NCBI GenBank assembly: GCA_910588545.1
Contig: CAJUOU010000006.1
Coordinates: 1-64,000 of the forward strand
Direction of reading: 5' to 3'
Source: an uncultured Christensenellaceae bacterium
GTDB taxonomy: Bacteria > Bacillota > Clostridia > Christensenellales > UBA3700
DNA: 64,000 nt
A program made the translations under genes and the position numbers. Under the pieces are notes generated by a model that was not told where the DNA came from, did no database searches, and worked only from the letters and a program-made list of their open reading frames with translations. Within the stretch, counting starts at the first letter, position 1; each line of letters starts with the position of its first letter. Shown piece by piece: positions 34,916 through 44,933 of this stretch.

Positions 34916-34944
34916 ATTATATCATACCCGCAATAATTAATCAA
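34916..34944 (-). promoter_or_regulatory. Internal promoter of the rpsM-rplQ segment
   Basis: On the minus strand TTGATT (34939-34944), 17 bases, TATAAT (34916-34921) with an upstream TGA. Confidence 0.8.
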
Positions 34945-34972
34945 GCAAATTTTAACTAATTTTTACAAAAAA

Positions 34973-35089
34973 TTAGCCTTGTTTTTGCTTATGTTTCTTG
35001 TATTTGCTGCAAATAACCATTACTTGACCATTTCTTTTGATTACTCTGCATTTATCGCACATTGGCTTAACTGATGGTCTAACTTTCAT
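34973..35089 (-). CDS. rpmJ: 50S ribosomal protein L36
   Basis: A 38-residue protein too short for usual listing: [17 protein letters not shown]... with Cys11, Cys14, Cys27 and His33 as zinc ligands (the C+ form). GGAGGAT precedes the ATG. Sits between infA and the rpsM leader, its usual place in Firmicutes. Confidence 0.96.
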   Translation of the reverse strand: MKVRPSVKPMCDKCRVIKRNGQVMVICSKYKKHKQKQG

Positions 35090-35104
35090 TGTTTTATCCT
35101 CCAA

Positions 35105-35326
35105 CTAATTCTTATTACGCCATACTATTCTACCTTTTGTCAAATCGTACGGACTAAGTTCCACTTTTACTGTATCGCCTTCCAAAATTTTAATGTAGTT
35201 TTTTCTTAGTTTACCCGACAAATAAGTTGTAATCACAAATCCGTTTGTAAGCTCAACCTTAAAATTCGTATTCGGCAAAACTTCAACTACTTTACCCTCG
35301 GCTTCTATTACATCTTCTTTAGACAT
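35105..35326 (-). CDS. infA: Translation initiation factor IF-1
   Basis: 73 residues, a single S1-like OB fold: [25 protein letters not shown], then [30 protein letters not shown]. Blocks the A site during initiation. The ATG at 35326 follows GGAGGG; four upstream codons in frame are not used. Confidence 0.98.
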   Translation of the reverse strand: MSKEDVIEAEGKVVEVLPNTNFKVELTNGFVITTYLSGKLRKNYIKILEGDTVKVELSPYDLTKGRIVWRNKN

Positions 35327-35340
35327 AATACCCTCCATTA

Positions 35341-35610
35341 TTATTTTAACACTTCTTTAAGTGCCGTTTGAATGTTTTTGTTGTGAATCACTTTGTTTCC
35401 ATTTAGCTTGTTCGCAATCTCTTCAACTACTAAAAATGTATCTTTAATGTGTTTTATCTTCTTGCGTTTAGGCTTTTCCAACGGTCTTGTTTTGCCGTCG
35501 CAAATTTTTACATATTCAGTGTTTTCCAACTCAACTACCACAAAATAATTGCCACTATCATGTCCTGCAGTAGACAATACCACCGAACCGACTTTGATAT
35601 TGTTTTGCAT
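35341..35610 (-). CDS. KOW-domain RNA-binding protein (L14e-like)
   Basis: The 89-residue protein starts with a KOW-type beta-barrel ([20 protein letters not shown]) followed by a basic region ([12 protein letters not shown]). Such proteins lie between map and infA in many Clostridia and are annotated as ribosomal protein L14E/L6E/L27E-like. Likely binds rRNA; not essential to any known pathway. Confidence 0.88.
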   Translation of the reverse strand: MQNNIKVGSVVLSTAGHDSGNYFVVVELENTEYVKICDGKTRPLEKPKRKKIKHIKDTFLVVEEIANKLNGNKVIHNKNIQTALKEVLK

Positions 35611-35618
35611 AACAACTC

Positions 35619-36362
35619 CTATAACGATAATATTTCATAACCGTCTTCGGTTATTAGCACGGTGTTTTCGTAATGTGCGGAATAACCGTCGTCGTCAGTC
35701 ACAACCGTCCAACCATCGTCGAGTGCAGAAACTTCATAAGTCCCTTCGTTTATCATAGGCTCGATAGCAAGCGTCATATTACGCTTTAATCTAAGACCTT
35801 TGCCTGCTTTTCCGTAATTTGGAACTTGCGGGTCCTCGTGCATATCTTTTCCAATGCCGTGACCTACCAAATCCCTGACTACCGAAAAACCATTGCTTTC
35901 TGCTAAATTTTGTACGGCAGCGCCTATATCTCCAAGCCTTGCACCCTCGCGAATAACTTTCATTGCTTCAAAAAAGCTTTGTTCTGTTACTTGGATAAGT
36001 TTTTTGTGCTTTTCGGATATTTCTCCCACAGCAAATGTTCTTGCTGCATCGCTCTGCCAACCTTTATAAATTACACCACAATCAATCCCTATAATGTCAC
36101 CGCTAACAAGCTTTCTATTTGACGGAATGCCGTGCACAACTTGCTCGTTCACACTTGCACATATCGACCCCGGAAAACCGCCGTATCCCAAAAAGGAAGG
36201 CTTTGCGCCGCGACTTATAATATAATCATGAGCCAACTTATCTAATTCTTTTGTAGTTACTCCGACTTTTACGTGTTCTTTAAGCATATTTAAGGTGTCT
36301 CTTAAAATTCTGCCCGCTTCACGCATAAGTTCGATTTCACTATCACTTTTTATTGTAATCAT
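35619..36362 (-). CDS. map: Methionine aminopeptidase, type I
   Basis: The 247-residue pita-bread metalloenzyme removes the initiator Met from nascent proteins. Metal ligands are visible in DCGVIYKGWQSDAART, GHGIGKDMHEDP and EPMINEG, and HYENTVLIT near the end. The ATG at 36362 lies inside the last codons of adk (20-base overlap), with AAGGTG upstream, so the two are translationally coupled. Confidence 0.97.
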   Translation of the reverse strand: MITIKSDSEIELMREAGRILRDTLNMLKEHVKVGVTTKELDKLAHDYIISRGAKPSFLGYGGFPGSICASVNEQVVHGIPSNRKLVSGDIIGIDCGVIYKGWQSDAARTFAVGEISEKHKKLIQVTEQSFFEAMKVIREGARLGDIGAAVQNLAESNGFSVVRDLVGHGIGKDMHEDPQVPNYGKAGKGLRLKRNMTLAIEPMINEGTYEVSALDDGWTVVTDDDGYSAHYENTVLITEDGYEILSL

Positions 36363-36972
36363 CAATCACCTTGGAAATTTGTTCGAAAACTTCATTCAAT
36401 GGCTTGCCGCCATCCACATCGACTACCAAATTTTTTGCTGTATAATAATCGATAAGCGGAGCTGTTTGATTTTCGTATACTTGCATACGCTCTTTTACGG
36501 TTTCTTCCTTATCGTCATCGCGTTGATAAAGTTTTGCACCGCATTTAGGGCAAGTATCGCCGATTCCCATACTGATATGATAACTTTCGCCACAAGCACA
36601 CATTCTCCTGCCTGTAATACGATTAACAATCAAGTCAGGGTCTACAGCAATGTTGATAACGCAATCGATATTTGCTACTTTGTCCAAAGCTTCCGCTTGA
36701 GCGCAAGTCCTTGGGAACCCATCCAAAATATAACCATTTTTACAGTCTGCTTGTTGCAATCTGTCTTTTACTATATTTATTACTACTTCGTCAGGTACCA
36801 ACTGACCTGCATCGATATACGATTTTGCTTGTCTGCCAAGTTCAGTACCATCTTTTATATTTTTTCTCAAAATATCGCCCGTTGAAATATGTGGCAAATT
36901 GTACTTATCACTAATTCTTGTAGCTTGAGTACCTTTTCCCGCACCGGGAGCACCTAGTAAAATTAATTTCAT
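36343..36972 (-). CDS. adk: Adenylate kinase, zinc-lid form
   Basis: Adk converts AMP and ATP to two ADP. The 209-residue protein has the P-loop GAPGAGKGTQA at the N-terminus, the long LID, and cysteines CAC(G) and CPKC in the lid (about 128-155), the zinc form common in Gram-positives. FPRTCAQAEAL is the AMP-binding segment. Confidence 0.97.
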   Translation of the reverse strand: MKLILLGAPGAGKGTQATRISDKYNLPHISTGDILRKNIKDGTELGRQAKSYIDAGQLVPDEVVINIVKDRLQQADCKNGYILDGFPRTCAQAEALDKVANIDCVINIAVDPDLIVNRITGRRMCACGESYHISMGIGDTCPKCGAKLYQRDDDKEETVKERMQVYENQTAPLIDYYTAKNLVVDVDGGKPLNEVFEQISKVIDDYNKK

Positions 36973-37042
36973 ATTTACCTTCCAAAACTATTTGGATAAT
37001 CGCTTTTATCCGAAAATTATTCGAAATCCGATAATAAACACA

Positions 37043-37084
37043 AATTCTCAGTTGTCGAACGCAAATATCCGACAACTTAGAATT
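37043..37084. repeat. Hairpin in the secY-adk gap
   Basis: AATTCT and AGTTGTCG pair with their complements across a 12-base loop, with one mismatch; no strong T-tract follows. It lies just after the secY stop and may be a weak terminator or mRNA-stabilising element, lowering adk-map relative to upstream genes. Confidence 0.45.
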
Positions 37085-37090
37085 GAATTT

Positions 37091-38407
37091 TTACTTCAAG
37101 AAACCTTTGTAAGTTTTCATCATTATTTGAGATTCCAACTGTTTGTTTGTCTCTAGCGCTACGCTTACTACGATTAGCAATCCTGTTGCACTGAAAGCAT
37201 TTGTCAATCCTAATTCGCTAGGGATTGCAGCTACCAAAATAGATGGTATTAAAGCAATGATAGCTAGGAAAATAGCACCGAACAATGTTATTCTGTTATT
37301 GATTTTTGCAAGGTAATCGCTTGTCGGTTTGCCCGGTCTGATACCTGGGATAAATCCACCATATTGTTGTATATTCTTTGACACTTCAATAGGATTAAAT
37401 TGAATTTGTGCATAGAAATATGAGAAGAACAATATCAAAAGTGTAATAACCACGATATATGCCCAACTACCTACGCCAAGGTATTTGCTATACCAACTGT
37501 AAAAATCACTTTCAGGCCAAAAGCTTGCAATCATTTGTGGGAACATCAAGAAAGATGATGCAAAAATGATTGGCATAACGCCGGATGCGTTTACTTTCAT
37601 AGGTATGTTAGAAGTTTGACCACCATACATTTTGTTACCTTTAACTTGCTTTGCATAACGAACAGGAATTCTTCTTTCTGCCATATCTACATAAACAATG
37701 AACAAGAACAACAAAATAACAAATACTATAAATCCGATAAAGTACCAAATACTACCCATTAGAGCAGATGTATCGCCACTTTGTCCTGCCATAGTTTTGA
37801 TTGATTGGATAATTGAATTACCAATACCCGATAAAATACCGATAAAGATAATCAATGATGTACCATTGCCTATACCGTACTCGGTAATTCTCTCCCCTAA
37901 CCACATAACAAATGTAGAGCCCGCTGTCAAAATAATAACGGTCATTATTCTTGTAAGCCATTGATTAGCAACACCATTGCCAAATAGACCAACAAAATTA
38001 TCACCCCAACTCATTACAAAGCCAAACGCTTGAACAACAGCCAAACCGATAGCCACGTAACGGGTAATTTGAGTTATTTTCTTTCGTCCTTCTTCGCCTT
38101 CTTTACTCATTCTTTCAAGTTTAGGAATAATGATTGTAATTAATTGCATTATAATGAATGAGTTAATAAACGGCATAATACCTAATGAGAAAAGTGTTCC
38201 TTGGCTACCAAAAGTACCGTTTATAGTAGCGATAATACCAAAGAAACTGCCTGCATCCAAATTAGAATTTGAGTTAATAGCGTTTACATCAAGACCCGGA
38301 ATAGGAATAAATGCACCTAATCTGAATATAGCAAGCATCAATAGTGTAAGAAATATTCTTTTACGAATTTCTTTATCTCTAAAAGCATTTGCTATGGTTT
38401 TAAACAT
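37091..38407 (-). CDS. secY: Preprotein translocase subunit SecY
   Basis: The 438-residue channel protein has ten membrane helices, with the N-terminal KRIFLTLLMLAIFRLGAFIPIPG, the plug region and RRIPVRYAKQ in the large cytoplasmic loop. The ATG overlaps the rplO stop by one base (TAATG). Forms SecYEG with subunits encoded elsewhere. Confidence 0.98.
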   Translation of the reverse strand: MFKTIANAFRDKEIRKRIFLTLLMLAIFRLGAFIPIPGLDVNAINSNSNLDAGSFFGIIATINGTFGSQGTLFSLGIMPFINSFIIMQLITIIIPKLERMSKEGEEGRKKITQITRYVAIGLAVVQAFGFVMSWGDNFVGLFGNGVANQWLTRIMTVIILTAGSTFVMWLGERITEYGIGNGTSLIIFIGILSGIGNSIIQSIKTMAGQSGDTSALMGSIWYFIGFIVFVILLFLFIVYVDMAERRIPVRYAKQVKGNKMYGGQTSNIPMKVNASGVMPIIFASSFLMFPQMIASFWPESDFYSWYSKYLGVGSWAYIVVITLLILFFSYFYAQIQFNPIEVSKNIQQYGGFIPGIRPGKPTSDYLAKINNRITLFGAIFLAIIALIPSILVAAIPSELGLTNAFSATGLLIVVSVALETNKQLESQIMMKTYKGFLK

Positions 38408-38850
38408 TATAGCACCTCAGCTTTGCCACCTGCTTTTTCAATTATTTCTGCAGCTGACTTAGTGAATTTTTTTGCTTGAACTGTTAATTTTTTAGTCAAA
38501 GTTCCGTTACCCAAAACTTTAAGACCATAATTTTCAACTTTGCTTAAAACACCAACTTTCAATAGAAGTTCAGCGTTTACAACAGTACCGTCCTCAAATC
38601 TCTCTAAGTCCTTAACATTTACAATAGAGTACTCTTTTGCAAAAATGTTAGTGAATCCTCTTTTAGGAACACGGCGAATTAAAGGCATTTGACCGCCTTC
38701 AAAGCCAGGGCGAACACCGCCGCCACTTCTAGCCCATTGACCTTTATGACCTTTACCGGAGGTTTTGCCTTTACCTGAGCCAATACCTCTACCAAGTCTT
38801 TTGCTCTCAGTTTTTGCCCCTTCAGCCGGAGCCAATTTTTGAATTTCCAT
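38407..38850 (-). CDS. rplO: 50S ribosomal protein L15
   Basis: 147 residues: N-terminal basic [24 protein letters not shown] that threads into 23S rRNA, then the [18 protein letters not shown] core. Coupled to secY by a TAATG overlap. Confidence 0.98.
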   Translation of the reverse strand: MEIQKLAPAEGAKTESKRLGRGIGSGKGKTSGKGHKGQWARSGGGVRPGFEGGQMPLIRRVPKRGFTNIFAKEYSIVNVKDLERFEDGTVVNAELLLKVGVLSKVENYGLKVLGNGTLTKKLTVQAKKFTKSAAEIIEKAGGKAEVL

Positions 38851-38863
38851 CTTTTACCTCCGA

Positions 38864-39106
38864 TTAAGCTTGTGCTTGAGCATCAGCTTTTGGAGCTTTT
38901 GCTTTTTTTGCACTCTTCTTTTCCTCTATTTCTTCAACCGAAATCAAGTGTTTAACCACTTTGATTTGACCTTGAAGACAAGGATTATCATTGTGAATTT
39001 TGCTAGAACCGATTTTAGAAAGTCCTAACGCCTCAATAGTTGCTTTTTGCTTTTTAAGGCTTCCGATAGTGCTTTTAATAAGCGTAATTTTTAATTGTTT
39101 AGCCAT
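38864..39106 (-). CDS. rpmD: 50S ribosomal protein L30 with C-terminal tail
   Basis: The first 58 residues are the usual L30 (KITLIKSTIGSLKKQKATIEALGLSKIGSS). A tail of about 22 residues (EIEEKKSAKKAKAPKADAQAQA) extends beyond the usual end, Lys/Ala rich and probably unstructured. Total 80 residues. Confidence 0.96.
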   Translation of the reverse strand: MAKQLKITLIKSTIGSLKKQKATIEALGLSKIGSSKIHNDNPCLQGQIKVVKHLISVEEIEEKKSAKKAKAPKADAQAQA

Positions 39107-39121
39107 TATTTTGCCCTCCCG

Positions 39122-39652
39122 TTAGCGTTTAATTTCTTCAACTGTCTTACCGCGAAGACTAGCGATTTGCTCAGCTGTTCTTAGGCTCTTAAGACCTTCC
39201 ATAACTGCTTTTACACAGTTGATTGGATTGTTAGTACCAATACTCTTAGTTCTGATATCCTTAACACCTACAACTTCAAGTATCGAACGAACAGGACCTC
39301 CGGCGATAACACCGGTACCTTCTTCGGCAGGCATCATAACAACTTTACCGCTACCATACTCACCAATAACTTCGTGAGGGATAGTAGTACCGATTAATTT
39401 AATGTTAATCATATTACGTTTAGCATCGGCAGTAGCCTTTTTGATTGCCTCAGGAACTTCGGCAGCCTTACCCATACCGATACCGACATTACCATTACCG
39501 TCACCAACTGCAACTAATGCAGAAAGACGCATTGTTCTACCACCTTTAACAACTTTTGTTACTCTGTTAACAGCGATAAGTTTATTTAGCATTCCGTCAT
39601 CTTCTTTTTGGAATTTGCCTCTCTTTTCTGACTTTTCATTTCTCTCAGCCAT
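39122..39652 (-). CDS. rpsE: 30S ribosomal protein S5
   Basis: 176 residues with the double-stranded RNA-binding part ([39 protein letters not shown]) and the C-terminal S5 fold ([18 protein letters not shown]). Involved in decoding fidelity. Standard position between rplR and rpmD. Confidence 0.98.
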   Translation of the reverse strand: MAERNEKSEKRGKFQKEDDGMLNKLIAVNRVTKVVKGGRTMRLSALVAVGDGNGNVGIGMGKAAEVPEAIKKATADAKRNMINIKLIGTTIPHEVIGEYGSGKVVMMPAEEGTGVIAGGPVRSILEVVGVKDIRTKSIGTNNPINCVKAVMEGLKSLRTAEQIASLRGKTVEEIKR

Positions 39653-39668
39653 TATCGTCTTCCTCCTT

Positions 39669-40037
39669 TTATAGTTTCAATCCGGCTTCTCTAGCACCAT
39701 CGGCTACGCTTTGTACGCGACCTGTATATAAGTATCCGCCTCTGTCAAAAACAACTTCGGTAATACCTTTGTCCAATGCCTTTTTAGCAGCTGTCTCGCC
39801 GACAAATTTAGCAGCTTCGACTTTAGTCATATCTTTAATTTTAGCTACAACATCCTTATCCAAAGTTGAGCAAGCTACCAAAGTATTTCCGGCAACGTCA
39901 TCAATAAGTTGAACATAGATGTTATTAGTACTTCTATAAACATTAAAACGAGGACGCTCAGCTGTTCCTGACACTTTACCTCTTACTCTAGTGTGTCTTT
40001 TTTGTCTGATAGAATTTTTATCAATCTTCTTAATCAT
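39669..40037 (-). CDS. rplR: 50S ribosomal protein L18
   Basis: 122 residues: [37 protein letters not shown], and at the end [23 protein letters not shown]. Binds 5S rRNA with L5. Confidence 0.98.
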   Translation of the reverse strand: MIKKIDKNSIRQKRHTRVRGKVSGTAERPRFNVYRSTNNIYVQLIDDVAGNTLVACSTLDKDVVAKIKDMTKVEAAKFVGETAAKKALDKGITEVVFDRGGYLYTGRVQSVADGAREAGLKL

Positions 40038-40049
40038 CTTCTACTCTCC

Positions 40050-40592
40050 TTACTTAGTGCTCTTCTTTGCTTCTTTTCTTGCAATAGTCTCGTCCTTATA
40101 ACGAATACCATATACATGATAAGGGTCTGGCACTTTAATTACCTTAATATTAGCAGCAACTTGACCTACTTTTTCACGACTGATGCCTTTTACTACGATT
40201 TCATTGGCATTTGGTACTTCAAAAGTGATTCCGTCGCTCTCTACAACCTCAACAGGATGAGAGTAACCGCAGTTGATAACGATTTTGTTACCTTGCTTTG
40301 CAACCTTGTAACCTACACCGTTTACGATAAGCGCTTTTTGGAAACCTTTTGTCACGCCCTCAACCATATTCGCAATAAGTTTACGATATAATCCGTGCAT
40401 AGCTTTATGTTCTTTTTGCTCATCGTGTCTTGTTACGTGAACTTCTGTTCCCTCAACTGCAACACTAATATTTTTGTCAACCTTTTGGCTTAACTCGCCT
40501 AGAGGTCCTTTTACTATAACTTCATTACTATCTGTAACATTTACAGTAACTCCCGCAGGAATTACAACAGGAAGTCTACCAATTCTTGACAT
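40050..40592 (-). CDS. rplF: 50S ribosomal protein L6
   Basis: 180 residues with the two repeated L6 domains; the C-terminal signature PDPYHVYGIRYKDE is near residue 155. Sits near the sarcin-ricin loop in the factor-binding site. Confidence 0.98.
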   Translation of the reverse strand: MSRIGRLPVVIPAGVTVNVTDSNEVIVKGPLGELSQKVDKNISVAVEGTEVHVTRHDEQKEHKAMHGLYRKLIANMVEGVTKGFQKALIVNGVGYKVAKQGNKIVINCGYSHPVEVVESDGITFEVPNANEIVVKGISREKVGQVAANIKVIKVPDPYHVYGIRYKDETIARKEAKKSTK

Positions 40593-40607
40593 TTAATTTA
40601 CCTCCTA

Positions 40608-41006
40608 TTACCATACATAGGCTAGAACTTCGCCACCAATGTGTTTCTCTCTAGCTTCTTTACAAGTCATAACGCCTTGAGATGTAGAAATAATAGCTAT
40701 TCCTAAACCGCCCAAAACTTTAGGTAACTTGTCTGCTTCACAGTATACTCTTAGACCAGGCTTACTAATTCTTTTGATGTTAGTAATAACCTTTTCGCCC
40801 TTAGGACCATATTTAAGAGTTACTTTTATATCCTTTTGTACGCCGTCTTCAATCAATTCGTAAGCTTTAATGTAACCCTCATCCAAAAGAATTTGAGCAA
40901 TGCTTGTCTTGATTCTTGAAGCAGGTACTTTTACTTCATCTTTTTTCGCAATCAACCCGTTACGAATACGAGTTAGCATATCAGCGATTGGGTCTGTAAT
41001 ATTCAT
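40608..41006 (-). CDS. rpsH: 30S ribosomal protein S8
   Basis: 132 residues: [29 protein letters not shown] at the N-terminus and the signature [21 protein letters not shown] near the C-terminus. Binds helix 21 of 16S rRNA; in E. coli S8 also represses the spc operon. Confidence 0.98.
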   Translation of the reverse strand: MNITDPIADMLTRIRNGLIAKKDEVKVPASRIKTSIAQILLDEGYIKAYELIEDGVQKDIKVTLKYGPKGEKVITNIKRISKPGLRVYCEADKLPKVLGGLGIAIISTSQGVMTCKEAREKHIGGEVLAYVW

Positions 41007-41022
41007 ATCCTATCTCCTCCTA

Positions 41023-41208
41023 TTACCAACTTGCTTTCTTTACGCCGGGTATTTCGCCCTTATAAGCAAGTTCTCTGAAGCAAATTCTGCAAATGCCGTA
41101 TTTTCTTAAAACTGCGTGTGGTCTTCCACAGATTTTACAACGAGTGTAAGCTCTTGTAGAATACTTAGGTGTGCGCTGTTGCTTATTTATCATAGCTTTT
41201 TTTGCCAT
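41023..41208 (-). CDS. rpsN: 30S ribosomal protein S14 type Z
   Basis: The 61-residue zinc form has [10 protein letters not shown] and CRICFRELA, giving the four-cysteine zinc site of the short S14 used under zinc-replete conditions. Located between rplE and rpsH as in Bacillus. Confidence 0.97.
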   Translation of the reverse strand: MAKKAMINKQQRTPKYSTRAYTRCKICGRPHAVLRKYGICRICFRELAYKGEIPGVKKASW

Positions 41209-41221
41209 TTGTCAATCCTCC

Positions 41222-41776
41222 TTACTTAGCGAAAGGCAAGCCCATTAGAGTTAACAACTCTTTTGCCTCTGCATCTGTTTGCGCTGTTGTTACAAAGCAA
41301 ACATCAAAACCTCTAATCTTCTCGATTTTATCATAACTGATTTCAGGGAAGATAAGTTGCTCTTTAACACCCATATTGTAGTTACCTCTTCCGTCAAAAG
41401 AGTTTGCAGGAATACCTTTAAAGTCTCTTACTCTTGGAAGAGCGATTGATACGAATTTGTCAAAGAACTCATACATTCTTGTAGCTCTAAGTGTAACTTT
41501 TGCTCCGACAGTCATACCCTCACGAACTTTAAAGTTTGCAACGCTCTTTTTAGCTTTTGTTGCCATAGGAGCTTGACCTGTGATTTGTTTTAACTCGTCA
41601 AGTGCGATTTGAACACTCTTTGCATTGTCTTTGATATCTCCAAGACCCATATTGATAACTATCTTTTCAAGCTTTGGAACTTGGTTTACATTTTTGTAGC
41701 CGAACTTTTTGATTAAAGCAGGTACTACAACATTTACATAATTATCTTTAACTCTGTTTTTAATTTGATTAGCCAC
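41222..41776 (-). CDS. rplE: 50S ribosomal protein L5
   Basis: 184 residues with [16 protein letters not shown] and the [30 protein letters not shown] core. Binds 5S rRNA in the central protuberance. Confidence 0.98.
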   Translation of the reverse strand: MANQIKNRVKDNYVNVVVPALIKKFGYKNVNQVPKLEKIVINMGLGDIKDNAKSVQIALDELKQITGQAPMATKAKKSVANFKVREGMTVGAKVTLRATRMYEFFDKFVSIALPRVRDFKGIPANSFDGRGNYNMGVKEQLIFPEISYDKIEKIRGFDVCFVTTAQTDAEAKELLTLMGLPFAK

Positions 41777-41790
41777 TGTTTAATCCTCCA

Positions 41791-42228
41791 TTATTCAGCT
41801 TTTTCAGTCTCAGCTACTGCTGTATCAGCTGTTTTCTTAGTTGCTTTTTTAGTAGTTGTAGCTTTCTTAGTTGCTTTTTTAACAGCTTTAGTAGCTTTCT
41901 TCTCTAAAGAAGCATTACATTTTTTGCAAAAACGGATTTTTACATCTTTACCATCAACATTTTCAATTCTGTGTCCGGCTTTAGTTGCTTTGCCACACTC
42001 TGGACAAATAATCATTACATTACTTGCATCGATAGCAGCTTCTTTTTTAACAATACCGCCTTTTTCTTGTGCGTTACGAGGTTTTACATAGTTTGTAGCA
42101 ATGTTTAGACCTTCTACAAGAACTCTGCCATTGTCCACATCAACTTTAGTAATAATACCTGATTTACCTTTATCTTTTCCGGCAATTACCATAACGTTAT
42201 CGCCTTTTTTAACATGTAAATTATTCAT
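41791..42228 (-). CDS. rplX: 50S ribosomal protein L24 with Lys/Ala/Thr-rich tail
   Basis: Residues 1-105 are normal L24: the KOW motif VKKGDNVMVIAGKDKGKSGIITKVD and a zinc-ribbon-like CPECGK...CKKC. A tail of about 40 residues follows, made of KKAT-type repeats and ending in an acidic TAVAETEKAE. L24 is usually near 105 residues. The tail is low in complexity and probably disordered. Confidence 0.96.
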   Translation of the reverse strand: MNNLHVKKGDNVMVIAGKDKGKSGIITKVDVDNGRVLVEGLNIATNYVKPRNAQEKGGIVKKEAAIDASNVMIICPECGKATKAGHRIENVDGKDVKIRFCKKCNASLEKKATKAVKKATKKATTTKKATKKTADTAVAETEKAE

Positions 42229-42242
42229 TGTAATCCCTCCAA

Positions 42243-42611
42243 TTAAAGCACTTCAGGTGCAAGAGAAATAATTCTCATATAATCTTTATCACGAAGTTCA
42301 CGAGCGATAGGTCCAAAAATACGAGAACCTTTTGGTTGCTTTTGGTTATCGATGATAACTGCAGCATTGTCGTCAAATCTGATATGAGTACCGTCACTTC
42401 TTCTGATACCTTTTTTAGTTCTAACGATAACGGCTTTAACAACATCACCCTTTTTAACTACGCCACCCGGAGTTGCAGTTTGCACACTTGCTACGATAAC
42501 ATCACCGATATTACCATATCTACGGAATGAACCGCCAAGTACTCTGATACATTTAATTTCTTTTGCGCCTGTGTTATCAGCCACATTCAATTTACTCTCT
42601 GGAATTATCAT
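42243..42611 (-). CDS. rplN: 50S ribosomal protein L14
   Basis: 122 residues with [20 protein letters not shown] and the signature region [28 protein letters not shown]. Forms part of the inter-subunit bridge. Confidence 0.98.
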   Translation of the reverse strand: MIIPESKLNVADNTGAKEIKCIRVLGGSFRRYGNIGDVIVASVQTATPGGVVKKGDVVKAVIVRTKKGIRRSDGTHIRFDDNAAVIIDNQKQPKGSRIFGPIARELRDKDYMRIISLAPEVL

Positions 42612-42622
42612 ACTGTACCTCC

Positions 42623-42877
42623 TTACTTAGCCTTCTCGATGATTTCAGCAAGTCTGAAATGCTTATTTTTACTCATTGGACGAGTCTCTACGATAAGAAC
42701 TTTATCGCCGATACCTGCCATATTATTCTCATCATGTGCCATAAACTTCTTAGTTTTATTAACAGTTTTTCCATATAGAGGATGCTTAACTTTTTGCACT
42801 ACCGCAACAGTGATGGTTTTGTCCATCTTGTCGCTAACTACTAAGCCAACTCTACTCTTTCTAAGATTTCTTTCCAT
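42623..42877 (-). CDS. rpsQ: 30S ribosomal protein S17
   Basis: 84 residues, OB fold, with the signature [20 protein letters not shown]. Binds the 5' domain of 16S rRNA. Confidence 0.98.
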   Translation of the reverse strand: MERNLRKSRVGLVVSDKMDKTITVAVVQKVKHPLYGKTVNKTKKFMAHDENNMAGIGDKVLIVETRPMSKNKHFRLAEIIEKAK

Positions 42878-42892
42878 TTACTTATCCTCCAA

Positions 42893-43126
42893 TTACTTAG
42901 CCTTTTTAGCAGATTTGCTGTTAGGCTCCGGTGAGATATTCAATTCTCTTTGACGAAGAACAGTCTTTACTCTTGCAATATCTTTCTTAACCAAGTTAAG
43001 TTGATTAGCGTTTTCAAGTTGACCGGTGGCATGCTTAAAACGAAGGTTAAATAACTCTTCTTTTAAAGAATCCAATTTTACTTCCAACTCTTTGTTTGTC
43101 ATATCAAATAATTCTTTAGCCTTCAT
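42893..43126 (-). CDS. rpmC: 50S ribosomal protein L29
   Basis: 77 residues from the ATG at 43126 that overlaps the rplP stop (TAATG). Coiled-coil hairpin [45 protein letters not shown] short C-terminal extension ([14 protein letters not shown]) is present. Confidence 0.97.
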   Translation of the reverse strand: MKAKELFDMTNKELEVKLDSLKEELFNLRFKHATGQLENANQLNLVKKDIARVKTVLRQRELNISPEPNSKSAKKAK

Positions 43127-43548
43127 TAACACTCACCGCCTTCTTCTTTTTTAACAAATTTGCATTTAACAGGCAATTTGTGACTAGCAAGTCTGAATGC
43201 CTCTCTTGCAACTTCCTCAGGTACACCTGCCATTTCAAACATAACGCGACCCGGTTTAACAACTGCAACCCAATACTCTACAGAGCCTTTACCTGAACCC
43301 ATACGAGTCTCAGCAGGTTTCTTAGTGATAGGTTTGTGAGGGAAGATATTAATCCATACCTTACCGCCTCTCTTTACATAACGTGTCATAGCGATACGGG
43401 CAGCCTCAATTTGGTTAGAAGTAACCCAAGATGGCTCTAAGCTAACCAAACCGTACTCGCCGTAAGCAACTTGATTGCCTTTATTTGCAACACCTTTCAT
43501 TCTACCACGGTGTACACGTCTTCTTTTAACTCTCTTAGGCATTAACAT
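43126..43548 (-). CDS. rplP: 50S ribosomal protein L16
   Basis: 140 residues starting [19 protein letters not shown], as in other Clostridia. The ATG at 43548 overlaps the rpsC stop (TAATG) with AAAGGAGG nine bases before. Signature [24 protein letters not shown]. Contacts tRNA at the A site. Confidence 0.98.
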   Translation of the reverse strand: MLMPKRVKRRRVHRGRMKGVANKGNQVAYGEYGLVSLEPSWVTSNQIEAARIAMTRYVKRGGKVWINIFPHKPITKKPAETRMGSGKGSVEYWVAVVKPGRVMFEMAGVPEEVAREAFRLASHKLPVKCKFVKKEEGGEC

Positions 43549-44222
43549 TACGCTTTACCTCCTTCCTTTTTGATACCGCGACCTAATACCTCGCCTTTGT
43601 AAATCCATACTTTAACACCGATAATACCGAATGTAGTATGAGCTTCTGCAGTAGCATAGTCGATATCTGCTCTTAGAGTTTGCAAAGGAATAGAACCTTC
43701 GTGATAACTCTCGGAACGTGCGATTTCAGCACCGTCCAATCTACCCGAACACATAGTCTTAATACCTTTAGCGCCGCCTTTCATAGCTCTTGAAATAGCT
43801 TGTTTCATTGTACGACGGAAAGCAGCTCTCTTTTCAAGTTGTGCAGCAATGCTTTCTGCAACTAATTGTGCATCAACGTCCGGACGATTAATCTCATATA
43901 TATTAATATTGATTTGTTTGCCTGGAGCAATTTTTTTGATTTGCTCTTTCATTTGATTTACACCTTCGCCGCCTTTACCGATAAGAACGCCGGGCTTAGA
44001 AGTGTAAATGTTTACCATAACGATATCCGCAGCACTTGAAAGGATTCTTTCGATAGTGATTTTGCTGATACCACTTGTAAAATATGTCTTTTTGATGAAG
44101 TTTCTAATTTTTTGGTCCTCAATCAAATTTGCCGAAAAATTCTTTTTATCAGCATACCATTGAGCATCCCAACCTTTAATTATACCTACTCTAAGTCCGT
44201 GTGGATTAACTTTTTGTCCCAT
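43548..44222 (-). CDS. rpsC: 30S ribosomal protein S3
   Basis: 224 residues: N-terminal KH domain with [19 protein letters not shown], then the C-terminal signature domain [30 protein letters not shown]. Lines the mRNA entry tunnel. Confidence 0.98.
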   Translation of the reverse strand: MGQKVNPHGLRVGIIKGWDAQWYADKKNFSANLIEDQKIRNFIKKTYFTSGISKITIERILSSAADIVMVNIYTSKPGVLIGKGGEGVNQMKEQIKKIAPGKQININIYEINRPDVDAQLVAESIAAQLEKRAAFRRTMKQAISRAMKGGAKGIKTMCSGRLDGAEIARSESYHEGSIPLQTLRADIDYATAEAHTTFGIIGVKVWIYKGEVLGRGIKKEGGKA

Positions 44223-44233
44223 GGGATACCTCC

Positions 44234-44623
44234 TTACTCAGTAACCGTATCTAAGATAACGGTAATGTGGCTTGTACGCTTATTAATTCTGAAAGCTCTG
44301 CCTTGTGCACGTGGTTGAACTCTTTTAAGAATTGGACCGCCGTTTGCGAAACATTCTGCAATATACAAATCGTTTTTATTCATATTCAAGTTGTTTTCGG
44401 CATTTGCTGCAGCAGAATTTACAAGCTTAATCAATGGCTCGCAAGCTGCTTTTCTTGTATTTTTAAGAATAGCGATTGCCTCTACATAACTTTTTCCGCG
44501 AATAACATCAAGTACGATTCTAACCTTATCAGGAGAAATTCTAACATATTTTGCAACTGCTCTTGGACGCTTATCAGCATTTAGAGCACGATTTTCAGAT
44601 TTAGTTCTAACTCTTTTTGCCAT
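44234..44623 (-). CDS. rplV: 50S ribosomal protein L22
   Basis: 129 residues with [25 protein letters not shown] and the signature loop [28 protein letters not shown], which reaches into the exit tunnel. Confidence 0.98.
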   Translation of the reverse strand: MAKRVRTKSENRALNADKRPRAVAKYVRISPDKVRIVLDVIRGKSYVEAIAILKNTRKAACEPLIKLVNSAAANAENNLNMNKNDLYIAECFANGGPILKRVQPRAQGRAFRINKRTSHITVILDTVTE

Positions 44624-44640
44624 TATAAATTACCTCCTAA

Positions 44641-44919
44641 TTATCTACCACCGGTAGTTTTGCCACCAGCATGACCTTTAAAAGTTCTTGTTGGAGCGAA
44701 CTCACCTAGTTTGCAACCTACCATATCCTCTGTAATATATACAGGAACGTGTTTTCTACCATCATGAACAGCGATAGTGTGACCTACCATTTCAGGGAAT
44801 ATAGTTGATGACCTTGACCAAGTCTTGATAACAGCCTTTTTATTCTCATTGTTCATAGCAATTACTCTATTGATAAGCCTTTCTTCTACGAAAGGACCTT
44901 TTTTAACTGACCTACTCAT
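44641..44919 (-). CDS. rpsS: 30S ribosomal protein S19
   Basis: 92 residues: [18 protein letters not shown] at the start, [27 protein letters not shown], and [16 protein letters not shown] at the end. Pairs with S13 in the 30S head. Confidence 0.98.
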   Translation of the reverse strand: MSRSVKKGPFVEERLINRVIAMNNENKKAVIKTWSRSSTIFPEMVGHTIAVHDGRKHVPVYITEDMVGCKLGEFAPTRTFKGHAGGKTTGGR

Positions 44920-44933
44920 TTCATATCCTCCGA

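Noticed and set aside
34690..34944. An 84-codon open frame on the minus strand between rpmJ and rpsM
   Set aside because: It overlaps the -10/-35 region and the hairpins of the leader, lacks a ribosome site and has a Cys/Lys/Phe-rich composition unlike its neighbours. I read the region as promoter plus leader.
41791..41900. KKAT repeats in rplX as an assembly artefact
   Set aside because: The repeat is short, stays in frame and ends in a distinct acidic tail before a normal stop codon.
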